This document shows, piece after piece, positions 23,395 to 36,100 of a stretch of DNA of 64,000 nucleotides. Numbering within the stretch: position 1 is the first letter of the stretch; every line of letters begins with the position of its first letter. The translations under genes and the position numbers were made by a program. The DNA lies in contig RSEE01000141.1 in the NCBI GenBank assembly GCA_003971905.1, positions 62,001 through 126,000 on the forward strand. The letters are read 5' to 3'. This DNA is from Moniliella sp. 'wahieum' (lineage: Eukaryota > Basidiomycota > Moniliellomycetes > Moniliellales > Moniliellaceae). The notes beneath the pieces are model-generated. The model saw only the letters and a list, made by a program, of their open reading frames with translations. It did no database searches and was not told the origin of the DNA.

Positions 23395-23719
23395 GGCAGG
23401 GGGGCCATAGACGGAGGGCTGGAGCGGGCGAGGGGTGGGTGGTGGCCAGGGCGATGGAGCACGCGACGGTTTCCCTTTGCTCCCCTGGCTCGCACGCTGC
23501 TCACACCGGCCTCGCATCCGCCGCATCCCTCGGCACAAAAAAATGACGACTGCGGGCGGCGCTCGGCCGATTATCGATTGCGTCGCCGCCGCCCGGCACG
23601 GCGCCAGTGTCTGTACATGGTCTTCCGGAGATAAGGCAGCACATGGCGCTTAGGCTCAGCGCTCACGCGTCACGCGCCCCGTGCCACGCTTGACGCGGCG
23701 CCTTCGGCCACGGGCCCAG

Positions 23720-25734
23720 TCACCAAGGCAAGAAGCCCAGTCCAGGCCTGCTCTCCTCGGGTGGGGGTTCTGGCTGTGGAATACGAGTCGGAGATGAGAA
23801 GGACACACGGCAATCATTGACAATCAATTCATCATTTATCACCTCGTCTTGCTCGCCTTCGGCCCGCGGCATGCTACACCTGTTGCAGAGGGTGTACCCG
23901 CGCGCCACCTGCGCCGAGCACAGCTCAGCTCCAGCGGCATCGACACCACCGACGCCACCAGGATGCCAAGCGTGTCGCCAAAGCCCACACACACCGATGC
24001 GGAAACTCGTGATCCTGCGTCGCCCGCACCGCCGCCGTCTCGGCGCTAGCCGCATCCTCGTACTCCTCCGCATCCACCCTCGGCGGCGACATGCCAATGT
24101 GGTAGAGACCGATACACTGTCCACCCCACGCACACCATCCGTTAGACATACGCCAGCCACGAAAGAACAAAACAGAACAGAGCAGAACAAAGACTAACTA
24201 GGAATAGCCGCCTGCCAGCCTTCGACCGCGATCAGCACGACTGCCAGCGAGGGTGCGATGGATGTTCGGAACCAATGAAAGACCGCTTCGGTAGATAGAA
24301 TGGCGAGCAACGTGCATTGGCAAACCGCAGGCGCCCATAGCCACTGGCGCGGGATGGCAGGCAGTTTGAATACCGACACGGACGATCGGGAGAGAAAAAC
24401 AAAGGTCTGGTAGCACAGTTGGTAGAACGCATAGTAGTCGGCTAGTTTCTTGTAAATGCGCGACAAGAGTGGGTGCTCAGCATGGTGGGTAAGGGGTATA
24501 GGAGTACAGGGCTGACCGCTTGGTTAATCAAGTACTCCGCCAAGTACTCTGCCCTCGTCCTGTCAGTAGGGTACAACGTGCACGAGAGCCTTGGGGAGGC
24601 CTTCGCACAGGCCTGAGCCTCCGGCCCGAACTGAGAAACGTAAAAAACAGAGGCAAATATATGGGAGCGCATTGGTTTGAGTAGCCTCAGCTTCTCGTCC
24701 AAAGACAGCTTGACCTGCTTGGCCTCGTCCTCCAAGTGGATTTCGTACGTTGTTGGGCCCGCATCGGGAGCCATGGGGGCCGAAGCGACCTGGTCCAGTA
24801 CCTGCAACTCATTTTCCGCCTCCTCCTCCTCATCAGCATCATTAGCATCGTCATGAGCATTGAGGTTGTAGTCGTCACTTGATGTCCGGAGACGGCTCGT
24901 AGTAGGCACAGCCGAATACAAGTGGATTCTTGCTCGGCCTGAACGGTGGCAGGAGAAGGAGAAGGAAAAGATAGGCTAGGATCATTCCCCATGGCATAGG
25001 GGATAGAATACTGAGCCCACCCTTAACCCCAAAGGGTCGCACAATCCACCACGCGCCTGCACCTACCAGGCCGGCCCCGCCAGTGCCGGATGCAAACCAG
25101 CCGACGCCATGCCCCGAGGCGCCAGCATGCGAGTACCGAGTAGACAGTTGGAGGAAAGTTAGTTCACCTAGACCGGAGCTGAAACTGGCCAGAGCAATGC
25201 CACACAGTCGGACGACAAGGGAAGGTGTGAGGGCAATCATCTGGGTTAGAAACGACGACAAGTCAGCAGCCACAATCCTAGAAAAAAGGGCATGTACAAA
25301 ACGTACCATCAACCCTACAAAGCTCATAGTGGAGCAGATCCAGATTCGGCGCGCATACCGGACGGTACCCGTTAGAATATAGGGGAAGAGGGCTTTGGAT
25401 ATGAGGGCAGGAGCAATGTTGACGCACGCGACTACCCCCGTTGGCACGCCCGCCGGAAGGAGCTCGAGGGCAGCAGTAAGGATGACGACGTAGAGAGCAT
25501 TGTTAATGACGCCAAATATGAAAAAGGCGGCGGCGAGGCGGGCCAGAGCAGGATGGGTAGGAGTGGACAAATGAAGACGAGGGCACCAGGCGCCAAGTTG
25601 ATTCAGGCGGGAGTTCATCGGTGGCGGCAGCGATCGCGGCACCGGCGTGGACCGGGAGGCGTGGCGGGGGCGGTGGTGGCAGGATTCGTGGGCGTAATCG
25701 ACGCGTCACGCAGCTGAATGGACTCGGGGGGCAT
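23720..25734 (-). CDS. BTN1: CLN3/battenin family vacuolar protein (Btn1/Yhc3), frame-broken
   Basis: A polytopic vacuolar/lysosomal membrane protein; in yeast Btn1 affects vacuolar pH and arginine uptake. The start is ATG 25734 (MPPESIQLRDASITPTN), followed by a disordered tail. Conserved parts are FGVINNALYVVILTAA, PTGVVACVNIAPALISKALF, SFVGLMVRFVHALFSR, a loop with FSSGLGELTFLQLSTRY, SGTGGAGLVGAGAWW, an acidic cytosolic loop (DDANDADEEEEAENE), LSLDEKLRLLKPM, AEYLINQAVSPVLLYPLP, DYYAFYQLCYQTFVFLSRSS and near the end CGFGDTLGILVASVVSMPLE then LCSAQ. These match the CLN3 order closely. One-base breaks and a few introns separate the blocks. The C-terminal end is uncertain: the frame after LCSAQ stays open for about 60 residues to the stop at 23720-23722. 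Confidence 0.87.
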
Positions 25735-26268
25735 CACCACGGCGCGCCGCGCCGTATTCGCTCGACTTGAGGGGGAGGCCAGGTGGGGCGAGATGGTTAG
25801 GAGAGAGCAACCAAGGTCCCACACAAGGTGTCAATTGAACGTTCAACGTTCATCGTTCATCCAACGCCGCCAATTGGGCGCCAACATTTTCATGTTTCAT
25901 TTTCCTCAAAAGCCAATGTCCACTCGTGGTTTGTGGGGGAACAAAAGTTGATGGGATGTGGAAGAGCGCAGCATGGACAGCTAATAGGACAGCATAGCAA
26001 CTGTACTGGTAGTCGCGTTCAGGGTAATCATTTAGCACAGTGCCTGTAGACAGCGTCGCCTACCTCGCATCATCACAGCCACGTCCGCACCACCACGCAA
26101 CCTCTAGTGCGGCTGCACTCCCTCCCCTCCAGGATACATCGGATCTTGTCTTGCGGCAAAAGCATCTCTACACACCTTCCCCCCCGCACAACAATCTCGG
26201 CCGGCCTCCCCGCCTCCCTCGAACACGCCCACATGAAACCTGCTGCATCACGACTACCCCCCGCTAAT
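25735..26268. promoter_or_regulatory. Divergent promoter region between BTN1 and an orphan gene
   Basis: 534 bp lie between two divergent starts. It contains the heptamer array at 25835-25862, about 100 bp from the BTN1 start. The base composition drops here from GC-rich to near-even, marking the left edge of the AT-richer stretch. Confidence 0.4.
25835..25862. repeat. Heptamer array TTGAACG / TTCAACG / TTCATCG / TTCATCC
   Basis: Four 7-bp units drift by single substitutions; the junction forms the palindrome GAACGTTC. It sits about 100 bp upstream of BTN1. Confidence 0.75.
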
Positions 26269-28150
26269 ATGACGCATCAAAGCATTCATGCTGAACGTGA
26301 TGACTGTGCACATCGAAGCACAGTAACTCCGCCTGTTGTTGAGCAAGAGCATGCAGCCAGTGTACGTCCGGCCAGCAACAGACAGATGGCCCTTCTCCAC
26401 GCACCCGACCGAGGTGTCGAAAACAGCATTCAGCTGCTTCCCCCGCACAACCCTCTCAATGCCCGCGATGTTGCAGAGTTGAATAAGCAGGTCATGAAGA
26501 CCCTCAATCGCCAAAAGAAGGTTGCACGTTCAGGTTCCAAACCTACCGGCAGTGGCTGCAAGCTGCGTCTTTTACTGCACATATATTGAAAGCCGGATTT
26601 AGCATCAAGCTCCCAGAAGAGGTTGAGCCGCTTCGTTTTGACCAGATCAATGGCACCAACATCAGCGTGTATGAGAGGATCCTAACCGCCGTGGACACGG
26701 CGTACTTCACCGAGCTGCGTCGCCAGGGTGAGATTGACCTGAGACGAGCGTACGAAGCCGGGGTCACAAAGAGAAACTATGCTGGAGTGTCATTCCTACG
26801 TGGTAAACACGGAAGTGCTCTCGTTAAGGAAGCCCTTCAACATGCCAAAACTCGCTTTTATGACGACTTCGACAGTTTTTGGTGCTTATTACCAAATGGC
26901 TTCGCTCAGGTGGGCACTGTCGTCAATGCTTTCCTCGAACGCAAGCGTATTGGACATGGGCACATTCCCTCCTCTCCTCTTCAGGGGAGACAAAGTCCTC
27001 CTGAGGGTCCTGTAGAAGAAGAAACTGAAGGTACCGACAGAACTATCCACGAACCCTCACACCCCGAGAATGCGGCCGCCCATGGTGGTATGACCGTCGC
27101 GGAGGATGCTGATGCAACATCGCCGGACGAAGAATATGGTATGTTGCAGTACGAAAGTGTTCTGGTCGCCGAAGCCAATATGTTTATTGAGACGGATGTA
27201 TACCTGAAACAGATGACCATCTATGGAAGGCCCTACACAGAGCTAGGGAACAAGCCTTGCAGGAAGACCAAGATGGTGATCACCAATCACTCAGTTGCAT
27301 CACACCTACGCAGTCTACCTCCAGGGGCAGAGACTAGCGCAGTCCCAAAGGACACTGCGAAACATGATGTGGACATTGATTCTTTTGCGGGCGTCAAACC
27401 ACCGGAGATCGAACTGGCGAATCGTCGTCGAATCACCGTCCGACGAACGGTTACCCGAACCTCTCCTTACCCTGCAATCCTCCAGAAACAAATGATCTCT
27501 TGCCAAGCAGCTACCTCAACCCCCAACTCCTCTCATTCTCTCCCGCCTCGAAAACGAACGGAGATCCGAACGTGGGCATCCCCGTCGCAGGTGGTGCAAA
27601 ACACAGTTGAAGCTGAAGACCCTATCCATTTACATCTGAAATTCCTAACCGTGACCACAGCGTCAAACTGGAACCGACGTCCCATCCTCAAGCTTCGGGA
27701 TGCGATGATCGCCTTAGGGCGCTTCCTGACAACGGACTTGTGCAGCCCAATACTCTCCTCGACGAACTGAAGGCAGCTTTTGCGAGAGACCCATTCGGGG
27801 AACATAATATTGTGAACGACAATCGCATGCGTCACATAATTCCAGTGCGTTTGATTCTCTTTTTGGTTTTGTGCTTTGGCCACAATCTTGCGGTCGAAAA
27901 CAATAGCTAACAGTACCCTATGTCGAGAAAGTATCTGTTGTCTGGAGGAGTAGATTACCTCTATGCGGTCTTGAACAATCCGGAATCTGGATGTCAGAAA
28001 AGAAAGCCACCCCGCTCCGTTATGGAGACTATCTTCTGCGACAACAGGTCTTGGAACCGCGACCCTGTACAATCTCTCCAACTACAGGATCTTGCCTTCA
28101 AAGGACTCGTCCAAAAAGCATTCAACACGACGAGTAATCCAGCAGTGTGA
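26269..28150 (+). CDS. Orphan protein, unrecognised (frame-broken)
   Basis: No family recognised. The likely start is ATG 26269 (MTHQSIHAERDDCAH), with another in-frame ATG at 26233. Pieces in order: HNPLNARDVAELNKQVMKTL with a basic RQKKVARSGSK patch; a one-base shift near 26577; then AGFSIKLPEEVEPLRFDQ, NISVYERILTAVDTAYF, ELRRQGEIDLRRAYEAGVTK, ALQHAKTRFYDDFDSFWCLL; a low-complexity Glu/Pro middle (PPEGPVEEETEGTD); a Thr/Ser/Pro-rich and basic region; a shift near 27630 (to PNRDHSVKLEPTSH); LLDELKAAFARDPFGEHNIV. The intron is 27845-27913 (GTGCGT..CTAACAG). The last exon is YPMSRKYLLSGGVDYLYAVL to FNTTSNPAV. About 600 residues, soluble, no signal peptide. Codon and base composition are AT-richer than in the flanking conserved genes. 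Confidence 0.6.
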
Positions 28151-29122
28151 TCAAGACATCCTTAGCCAGATATGATACATATCCAACCCTTTCGTGACGG
28201 GTTCGCGTCAGTTCGTATCCGCGCATATACCTTTCGGTTCAGTCTCAACGCCTACCCATATTCCTTTTTCCTTCTTTCTCTCTTCCCGGCCCTTTCAATC
28301 GCCTTGTACAGTTGGTTCTCTCCCCCTTCTTCTTCTTCTTCTTGTGCTTGCTTGGTCTTGTTGCCTTTGCCCGCATAGCCTAGCTCCTCTCTCTCGATTA
28401 GGCAAACGACGCTTCAGCTCCCTCTCTTTTCTACTCCTGGCCCGTTCCCTTTCGGCCTCCCCCCCCCCACCGAATTCTTGTTTTCTCTAACTGTGCTTCC
28501 CGAAGATTCAGTACTTTGGTTCTTAATTTGTCGGAATACAAAAGCCGCCAACAATCATCAATCATCGTTCACTACGCCGATAAGAGCTTGGGAAAGTGTG
28601 AAGTACGATCTTTAAGAAAACACTGGCATACATGCCAAAATATGGCCACCGGAGCCTCAGTAGCAAACTCCAAACCAGTTCCCAAACGTAACAGAGTTGT
28701 GAGTGCATTATGGTCCAATCAGTAAAGGCGGTATGTTGGCTACCGCGGATGCATGCGCCTGACGTCACGCTCTTTGACCTGTTTGACCATAGAAGCTGTT
28801 GAACCGCCTGATGGGTACTACTTTTTCCGCAGGGGACCTTGACCCTTGACGCATCCACATGCCTCTCAGAACTCATATTTTGGGGAAGGGTCTCCATCCA
28901 TGCCTACAACTCCCTAGCGGACGCGCAATTACCATATGTATTGACACGGAGGTGAGGAATAGTAGCGATACAATACCAGGTAAAGGAACACTCTTGATAA
29001 CCAGGTTGATGAAATCGTCCCGCCCTGCAAAACACACTCACAAAGTATAGAGCTTACATTATAATGTGAGAGAGAAGAGGAAAGAAATGATCAATGTGCC
29101 CCCTCAATAAGAGTTACACGTT
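28151..29122. other. Convergent intergenic region
   Basis: Pyrimidine-rich 3' UTR-like sequence (28270-28450) is followed by near-even-composition DNA with no supported gene. The short frames at 28516-28725 and 28859-29050 show nothing recognisable. Confidence 0.4.
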
Positions 29123-31464
29123 TCACTTCCTTTTCACGTCACGGAAGATGCCCGATACAATGGCGCGGAGCGCTGCTCGTGACTCCCAGATGGGGAGAAT
29201 GACCACGATGAAGCTGCAGAGGAAGAGCCAAGCAACCATGATGCCAATCCAAGCAGCGAGCCCAGTCCCCGTCCAGATTCGCTTTGTCAACGCCATGCAT
29301 GGGATGAAGACCAGGAGAATAAAGGAGAGACCACAGGAGACTTGTGTGCTCCAAACTGCCTCGCGATCGAGTTTGTCCGGGTCGAGTCCTGCGGCCAAAA
29401 CATACTCGTCCCCTGGCTGGCGGATCCGTGTATAAGTGGTCACCTCCAGGTCATTGACAGTCGTCACAATTGCCTTGTCATCCACATCGGGGGTCTTGGA
29501 TGGAGTTTTGTTCAATCCAAGCGCCGTGGCTTCCTCTCTGGCCAATTCGAGCTCCTGACGAGTATCGTGAATGTCATTCACCTGGTGACCCTGTATGGCG
29601 GGAAGATGATCAGCCATGACCTCGGGTGCGTTCAACCCCCGAGTCTCCTCAAACGTGTAATTTTCCGGCCATAGGAGAGAGGTTGCAACGACAAAAATGA
29701 CTGGCGTAAAGAACGAAAGGAGGTTGGCGATCACTTCGGGAATGTCGGCACTGGTCGTTTCCAGGTTGATCTTGCCTTCGTATGACCAGGTAGACACCAT
29801 CCAGGAAAGCATGCCAATCGCCAATCCAAACACTGCACCTCCGGTGCATCCCCATTTGTTGGCCTTTTTCCACATGATGCAAGCCGACATTGGCACCACC
29901 GCTGGTGCCACCGCGATGCCCGTCATGCTGTAAAGCCTGTTGAGACCAAAATGTTAGCCGAACAAATTAGTACATAGGCATCAGTGGCGGGAAGGTCCCA
30001 GGCCTGAAGACGCACCAGCCCATGGATACGCCGACACGGTTCCATATAAGTCCGATAATGGCAAGAAACAAGGCCCAAACAATGATCATGATGTGGCTGC
30101 TGAGGAAAATCAGACGAGGAGAAGCCTCAGGCTTGATGGTTTTGACAATGTTGTACGCAAAGACGGAAGAAACACCAACCAATTGGGCTGAGGTAGCCGA
30201 AGTTACGGCCAGATACAGGAGGATTAGAATGGCACGGGCCCCCGCTTTTCCCATTAGAGCACCAGCAGCGGCAGCGGCAGGCAGTCCAGCCGACACTTCT
30301 TCTGGAGTTAAGATCGGCATTGCTGGGTCTTGGTGCACCAAAGCTCTGCCTGCCAATCCCAAAGCCGAAGCCATAGTCATTGGCACGGCAAACCAGGCAA
30401 TGCCACCAAGCATGAAAGCTCTGGAAGCTTCTGGTCCACTGGACAAGGCTTTGGGAGTAGGATTGATCGTTATAAACGGTAGCCATACCAGATACTGCTG
30501 TAACAATGGCAAAGTAGAGACCATTCAAACTTCGCATGGTCAGGTAGGACCCACCCGCGTTGCCGCTCGCAGGCTCGATCTCGGCCGCGCGGCTCAAAAG
30601 TCGAGCCATTTCGTATGGTGATCCAATCTTATCGTTGGTCGAGTACACAACAAATGCAAAGCTGAGGATCATAGCAACCAAAACGACCGTGTGAGAGTAA
30701 TCGGCCAACAGCGTGCTTCGCATACCCCCCACGAGCGTATACACGGCCACGCTAAGTGGAGTGATGAAGAGAGCCGCAATTGTCGGCATCCCGGTCAACG
30801 AATTTACTGTGGCACAGCCGCCCAGAACAAGCATGCTGCCTACTAGCACGTTGGTGCCGATGGCGAAACAGCCAAAAATAAAGTGGGGCACTTCTCCCCA
30901 GCGTTTCTGAATCACTTGGAGATAGGTCGAAACGAAAGGGGCGTTGCGTTTCAACCGATTGGCCAGTATGCTGAACAACAATACTTCAATCGTCCCTGCA
31001 GCTGCATACCTATAATGGCAGAAGAAGAAGAAGGAGTGGAGGTGGTCAATACTGTTGATACACTCGAACACGCCAAATGAGACTCCGGTATGCTGTTTCG
31101 TTTTGTGGCGCTTCGTGCCGTATAGTATACATCCAATGCGTCCAATGTGCCACCCACATCAAACAAAATACATGACGTAGGAAAACGCGACATACCAGTA
31201 GGCTCCCGAAACGCCATATTGATAACTCTGACTACTGCTCTGAAGTAGAGTCGCAGCCCATGTCCAAGCAGATACAATGCCAGATGCCATGAGGCCAGGT
31301 TTGACGCTGCGGGATGCAGACAAGAACTCGTCGTTGCTCTTGAGGTTGTTGTGAGTGTAGCGTTGCTGAAGGAAGGTAATAGCAAGCATGACCACGGAGA
31401 AGCCGATGCCCAAAGCGATGACAACGGCCCAGCCAGTGCTGGGTTCCAGAATTTGCGTGGACAT
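29123..31464 (-). CDS. DUR3: Urea active transporter Dur3 (solute:sodium symporter family)
   Basis: Plasma-membrane H+-driven urea (and polyamine) importer, 13-15 helices. The start is ATG 31464 (MSTQILEPSTGWAVVIALG). Intron 1 is 31010-31195 (GTATGT..TATAG), joining SGAYW to YAAAGTIEVLLFSILA. Intron 2 is 29937-30015 (GTGCGT..CAACAG), joining GVSMGW to LYSMTGIAVAPAVVP. Family blocks are SASRSVKPGLMASGIVSAWT, TLLQSSSQSYQYGVSG, YTLVGGMRSTLLADYSHTVV, NDQSY, AVTSATSAQLVGVSSVFAYN and PVIFVVATSLLWPENYTFEE, ending GIFRDVKRK. One base is missing near 30450, between NDQSY and KALSSGPEASR. Two GATAAG sites lie about 370-400 bp upstream, which fits nitrogen regulation. It lies tail-to-tail with the orphan gene and in the AT-richer stretch. 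Confidence 0.95.
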
Positions 31465-31831
31465 ACTGGCGGTGGATTCAATCTCGATGTGGATGCGTTT
31501 CTTCTTTTGCTGGGTTATATAGTCGCAGTTGTTGTGTGCATCCAATCCCTCTTTTGCCACAAGATCAGACTGTTGCGGTCAAGCGAGGTGTAGAGAGAGG
31601 GTGTTCAAATGTTGGGGGTGAAAAGGCAAAAGGTAAGAAGGCGGCCCCTGCCTCAAAGCCATAAATCAGTAATCATTGTATTAACCGAGGGAGGCGAGTA
31701 GCATAGATGAGAGAGATATCAGGATTAGATACCAACAAGGGTAAATACCAGCACTCACACAGTGGTGCAGTTGTTCGCTGTTTTTGATGAAGGCCGCAGA
31801 TATCCCGACCCAGCTCTAGGCCAGTGTGGGA

Positions 31832-31863
31832 GATAAGTGGAAAGATGTTCGGTGATCGATAAG
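31832..31863. promoter_or_regulatory. Two GATAAG motifs upstream of Dur3
   Basis: GATAAG occurs at 31832-31837 and 31858-31863, 26 bp apart and about 370-400 bp upstream of the Dur3 ATG. Fungal GATA factors (AreA/Nit2/Gat1 type) activate nitrogen-catabolite genes including urea permeases through paired GATA sites, so these are plausible regulatory sites. The motif is short and could occur by chance. Confidence 0.4.
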
Positions 31864-32045
31864 CTGATTACAAAGATAGGTTGTTTGCGCGGTTTATGTG
31901 GGCTTGCCAATATATCATGCGCCGTATTCTCGGCGCAACGCGTAATTAGCGGTTGTCTGCTGTATACTTATAGGCGTACCCTGTGGTGAGCCACAGTACT
32001 GTCAAAAGTGCATAATGCAGCCCCTCAAGCCGTCTCAGGGTCTCA

Positions 32046-32129
32046 GATGATCGATGATCGATGCTCGATGACCGGTGTAGCTTGAAGCTTGAAGCTTGAA
32101 GCTTGAAGCTTGAAGCTTGAAGCTTGAAG
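32046..32129. repeat. Two adjoining heptamer arrays: GATGATC-type and (CTTGAAG)7
   Basis: 32046-32073 reads GATGATC, GATGATC, GATGCTC, GATGACC. 32081-32129 is seven perfect CTTGAAG units. The second array contains AAGCTT at every junction, the first ATCGAT. Together this is the longest heptamer locus in the window. Confidence 0.9.
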
Positions 32130-33197
32130 GGCCGACGGCCTCATCGGTCACCTGGGTCACCGCTCACCCCCGCGCACCACCATCGCACCAATCTCCGCGC
32201 AAGCAGCAATGATTGATTATCTCGACCACTGCGAGTGACTTGACTGTTTTGTCTCGCCATTCGTATCACTGGATCGCCTCTACTGCATTCGCTCTCATTT
32301 TTGAAAGAAGGCATGGGACTGTGGTGCGGGCTGCTCTCCGGACAATGCCCCAAGCATGAAAATGTCCCGTAAACTGCGTGTAAGTAGTATACTCTTCACT
32401 TGTGCTGCGGACTGGCCGGTGACCTACGGTGCTATTTACATCAAGTGAATAGGTGCCAAATGACTTCTTCTGTTCACGCACGATGTACGAAAGTCCTTAC
32501 GGAGGCCGAGATTATATCCGTACGAGACTGGGAGAGCTCCTCGGCGCTTTTGCACACCAGCGTTTAGCTCCGAGAGAGAGCAAGAGCGAATGTAATGCGG
32601 ATACAAGCCGTCGGGCCGGCTGCACCCGCCCCGCCCCAGCTTGCTCAACATTCTGCCCACATAGGTGCGGCATCTGGGAGTGGGGGGGTGCCTGCAACTT
32701 GGCAAGTTCGGCCTACCGACACACCCACTGGGCCTTTGGTGCGCTCTCGGTAGTGTTGTTGTCCGTTGCGAGAGCAATATGCTGTGGCGCGCCCTGGCCA
32801 TATGGGCAAAAGGGCAAATATTTCTTCGGCTCATGCTGGAAACTTATCAAATAAGGCGGGAGTCCGTTGTGCCCCCATGTATCAATCTAATAGATCCATT
32901 ACTATCGAAAAGAACTCCACACGAAGGTTGAGTTGCATGTGTGAAAAAGCATGGATTTGCTGTGACAAGACAGCGGGAAAATGGGTTCGATTGTAGTAAC
33001 CGTAGGAGAAAAAGGGATGTGATGAAAAACGGGATGTCAGGAGAAAGAGAGATGTGAGATGATTACAGGAGACCAAAACCGGATGATGAAAGGGAGTCGG
33101 ACGACATAGAAACGAGGAGGGGGAAACGGGTAAGAGAAGTTGACCATATGCCAGCGGTCGAATGAAAGTGATTTCAGGTAGTGAGAGGTTCAAAGGC

Positions 33198-36100
33198 TCA
33201 AGCTTCATTTGAGCCCACGGGTTTTGAAGCACGCTTGAAGGAGAGCCGGCCCAGCACTCGGCGGCACCCCGCAAACGGGTTCATGGAAATGTTGCTGCGC
33301 TTAGTGAGCCAGAAGATGGGGAAGCAGGCAAAGCCTGAAGCAGCGATCTGTCACGAACCACAGGTTAGCCTTCTGTAAACAGTACACACACCCACGGCTG
33401 GAGGATAACGCACAAAGCAAATCAGCACGCCGAATGCAGTCCAACGGTAATTGAAGGGCATGTCCAGAGTCTTGAGGAAATCATCGCCAGTGGCGTACTG
33501 GCAGTAGTCACACAAGTCCGTCGCGTTCGGGTTGTAGATCCGGCCGCCGGCCTCGGTAGCCCAAGCGCCAGCGTACTGCCCACATGTTTGTCCTGGAGGA
33601 GGGATAAAGTGGAAGAGTTCAGAGCGGGCACACACCACGTTCCGACCGTGTAAAATGTTGCCCACTTGGCCTCGGACGTAATGGGCGATAGGGCTAGCCC
33701 AGTACACTGCCTTCCATATCCCAGGAAGGAGAGCATGTGGAATGACGCTGCAGACATGCGGGTTAGTCACGATGAAAGCATGTCATGGAACGGAATACTT
33801 ACACTCCGTTGGCAATAAAGAGCAAGGGAAGGACGAGTGGTACACCCTGGGACGCAATGGTGGCAGTCGGTGCGGTGTGCAAGCGACGAGAAGGGAGAAG
33901 ACCAAAGCATAAACCGACAGGAGAAGTGTCATAAGGTAGAGAGTAGCCCGCCCGCCAAGTTGCCTCGGAGTAGAATGCAATGTAGAATGCTGGAGGAAGC
34001 TGGGAGGAAGCTGGAGTAGGAGTCATGGTTAGCGTACGGTAACACAACCTGTATAGTGAGAGAGGACGATAGACGTACTAGACTGTGGCAGTCAGGGCAG
34101 CCAGTGGGAGAGCGAGCGCAATCATGCTCACAATGAGCACCCACCAAGCATAGACCTTGCTTTTGTCCTCGCGAGCATCAAAAATGTTGGTCAACTCGAA
34201 CCAGCGGGCTAGGATGCTGTTGATGTAAACCGGAAAAGAAAGCATGATCAAGATGACGAGGAAGGCCCCCCCTTGCAGCCCATGCACATTCCAATCCATA
34301 TGAGCGTAGAGGGCGGACCCGACAAAACCGGTGAGAATGTAACTGTATAATATGAGAAAGAGGGCGTGAGCCAACAGTGGACGCAGTCAACCGAAATCGC
34401 AGACATAGGAAACGTACGAGAAAAGGAGCGAGTATGTAAAGGAACTGTCGCGGTAAGCATCCTTGTATTGACGGATGACCACTTCCCGAATCTGGGTCAA
34501 GGCTGGGGCAGCGAATTCGCCGGCCAACTCGGGGTTGACAGCCTCACCGGCAAACTTGCTGCGACGGGCATTCGTTTGTTCGATCATTGCTTCCACCTCG
34601 CCCCGTTCAGGGCTGGCGTCCCAAACCGCAGACCAGTGACCTGTGGGGTCGCGTGTGGTTGCTGTCAACTCCAAAATATATTCAGCGACGTTGTCGTTGG
34701 GTCCACAAGGAGGGGCATTAGCACGCTCGAAATACGAGCGAATCTTGTTGCTGTTGCGGGAAGCCATGGCCAATGCCTCGTCTTTGCTGTTGATCACACC
34801 CTGGTCACCAATCTCGCCATTGTACACTACCCGGCCACCGTTCTGGAGAAGAAGGCACCGGTCGAATTGCTGGAACAGGTCTTCACTGGGCTGGTGGATG
34901 GTGCAAACAATGGCTTGGCCGGACTGGGCCAAACGACGGAGCAAGCGACAGATGGCTGCAGCGCCTGCCGAGTCCAGGCCGCTGGTAGGCTCGTCAAGGA
35001 AGAGAGCGAGCGACGGCTTAGCGGCAAGTTCGACAGCAATAGTCACTCGTTTGCGGCGCTCAATGCTCAGACCAGCGCCGGGTTCACCAATTAAAGCATC
35101 CTGCAAATCCTCCAGCTCAAGAAGACGCAAGATCTCGTCCACATCGCGCATTTTTGGCCATGCGGAACGGAGTGTGGCTGTCGTAGCACGGCCGAGAACG
35201 CAACCGCTTCCCTCACCGTCTGTGTCGGGAGATGGATGTCACCCTGCATCACGAACCCAACTGTCTTGCCAAAAGATGCAGGCAATGGACCCCCGTCAAC
35301 CTCCACCTTTCCTTCCATTTTCCCAAAGTTGATCCGTTGGGAAATAGCGTTCATCGCTGTGGTCTTTCCAGCTCCCGAAGACCCCATCACTGTCACAAAA
35401 TGGGGTTAGCTTTCCGTTCCATACAAAGATGTGGGCGCGTACAGCCACAGGAGAAATACACACAAGCAATCATTTCTCCAGGCAGTGCCAAGCCAGAAAC
35501 TTGGTGTAGCAGCTCCCTGCCATTGTCAAGAGTGAGGTTGAGGCCCCGCCAAGACAGAACAGGATGGTCGTCGAAGTTCGTCTCTGGAGAAGGCATGGAT
35601 CCGGGGTCATGCGCGAATGAGGAAGACTGGGATGGTACCGGAGTACTGTCGTTATCCGGAATGGAAGGCGGGTCTTTCTCTTGCTTCTCCGAGGCATTCG
35701 GCGTAGCGCGGCGAATAGCCTGCTTGGCCCGCTTGGTACGGGCGAAGACAGTGACTGAGGCTCCGCTTCCCCAAGAAATCGTCTCGGAGGCAACAAGAGT
35801 GACCAACAAGTATAGTGCGGAGAATGCACAGGAAATCCCAATGGCACGTCCAAGGTGGTTCAATTTGTAGCCATAGGCCGCCTGTAGGTAGTCTTTACCC
35901 TGCACCACAATCTCCCCAGGTCGACTGCCAGCCAAGAGACAGGTCTGGTACCGAGCGTCACGGAGCTCTGAGAAAGGGGCAATGGAAGTGGGCACACAGG
36001 GGATTTTCCCGGAAGTTGTTGGCCATCAAAGCTTCAAGGATGTATGCCACATTTCCGACGTATGACAACCACACAACCCAACCCATCTCACGGCGGGGCT

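Larger units (their letters stand above)
31465..33197. other. Dur3 upstream region and spacer to the ABC transporter gene
   Basis: 1.7 kb without a supported gene between the Dur3 start and the 3' end of the ABC transporter, both on the minus strand. It contains GATAAG sites, a four-unit GATGATC-type heptamer array and the seven-unit CTTGAAG array (both listed). The rest (32130-33190) shows no protein-like frame. Confidence 0.45.

Noticed and set aside
32081..32129. CRISPR array or telomere-like repeat
   Set aside because: Perfect 7-bp tandem units without spacers; not CRISPR. Too short and internal for a telomere, and its sequence matches other intergenic heptamers.
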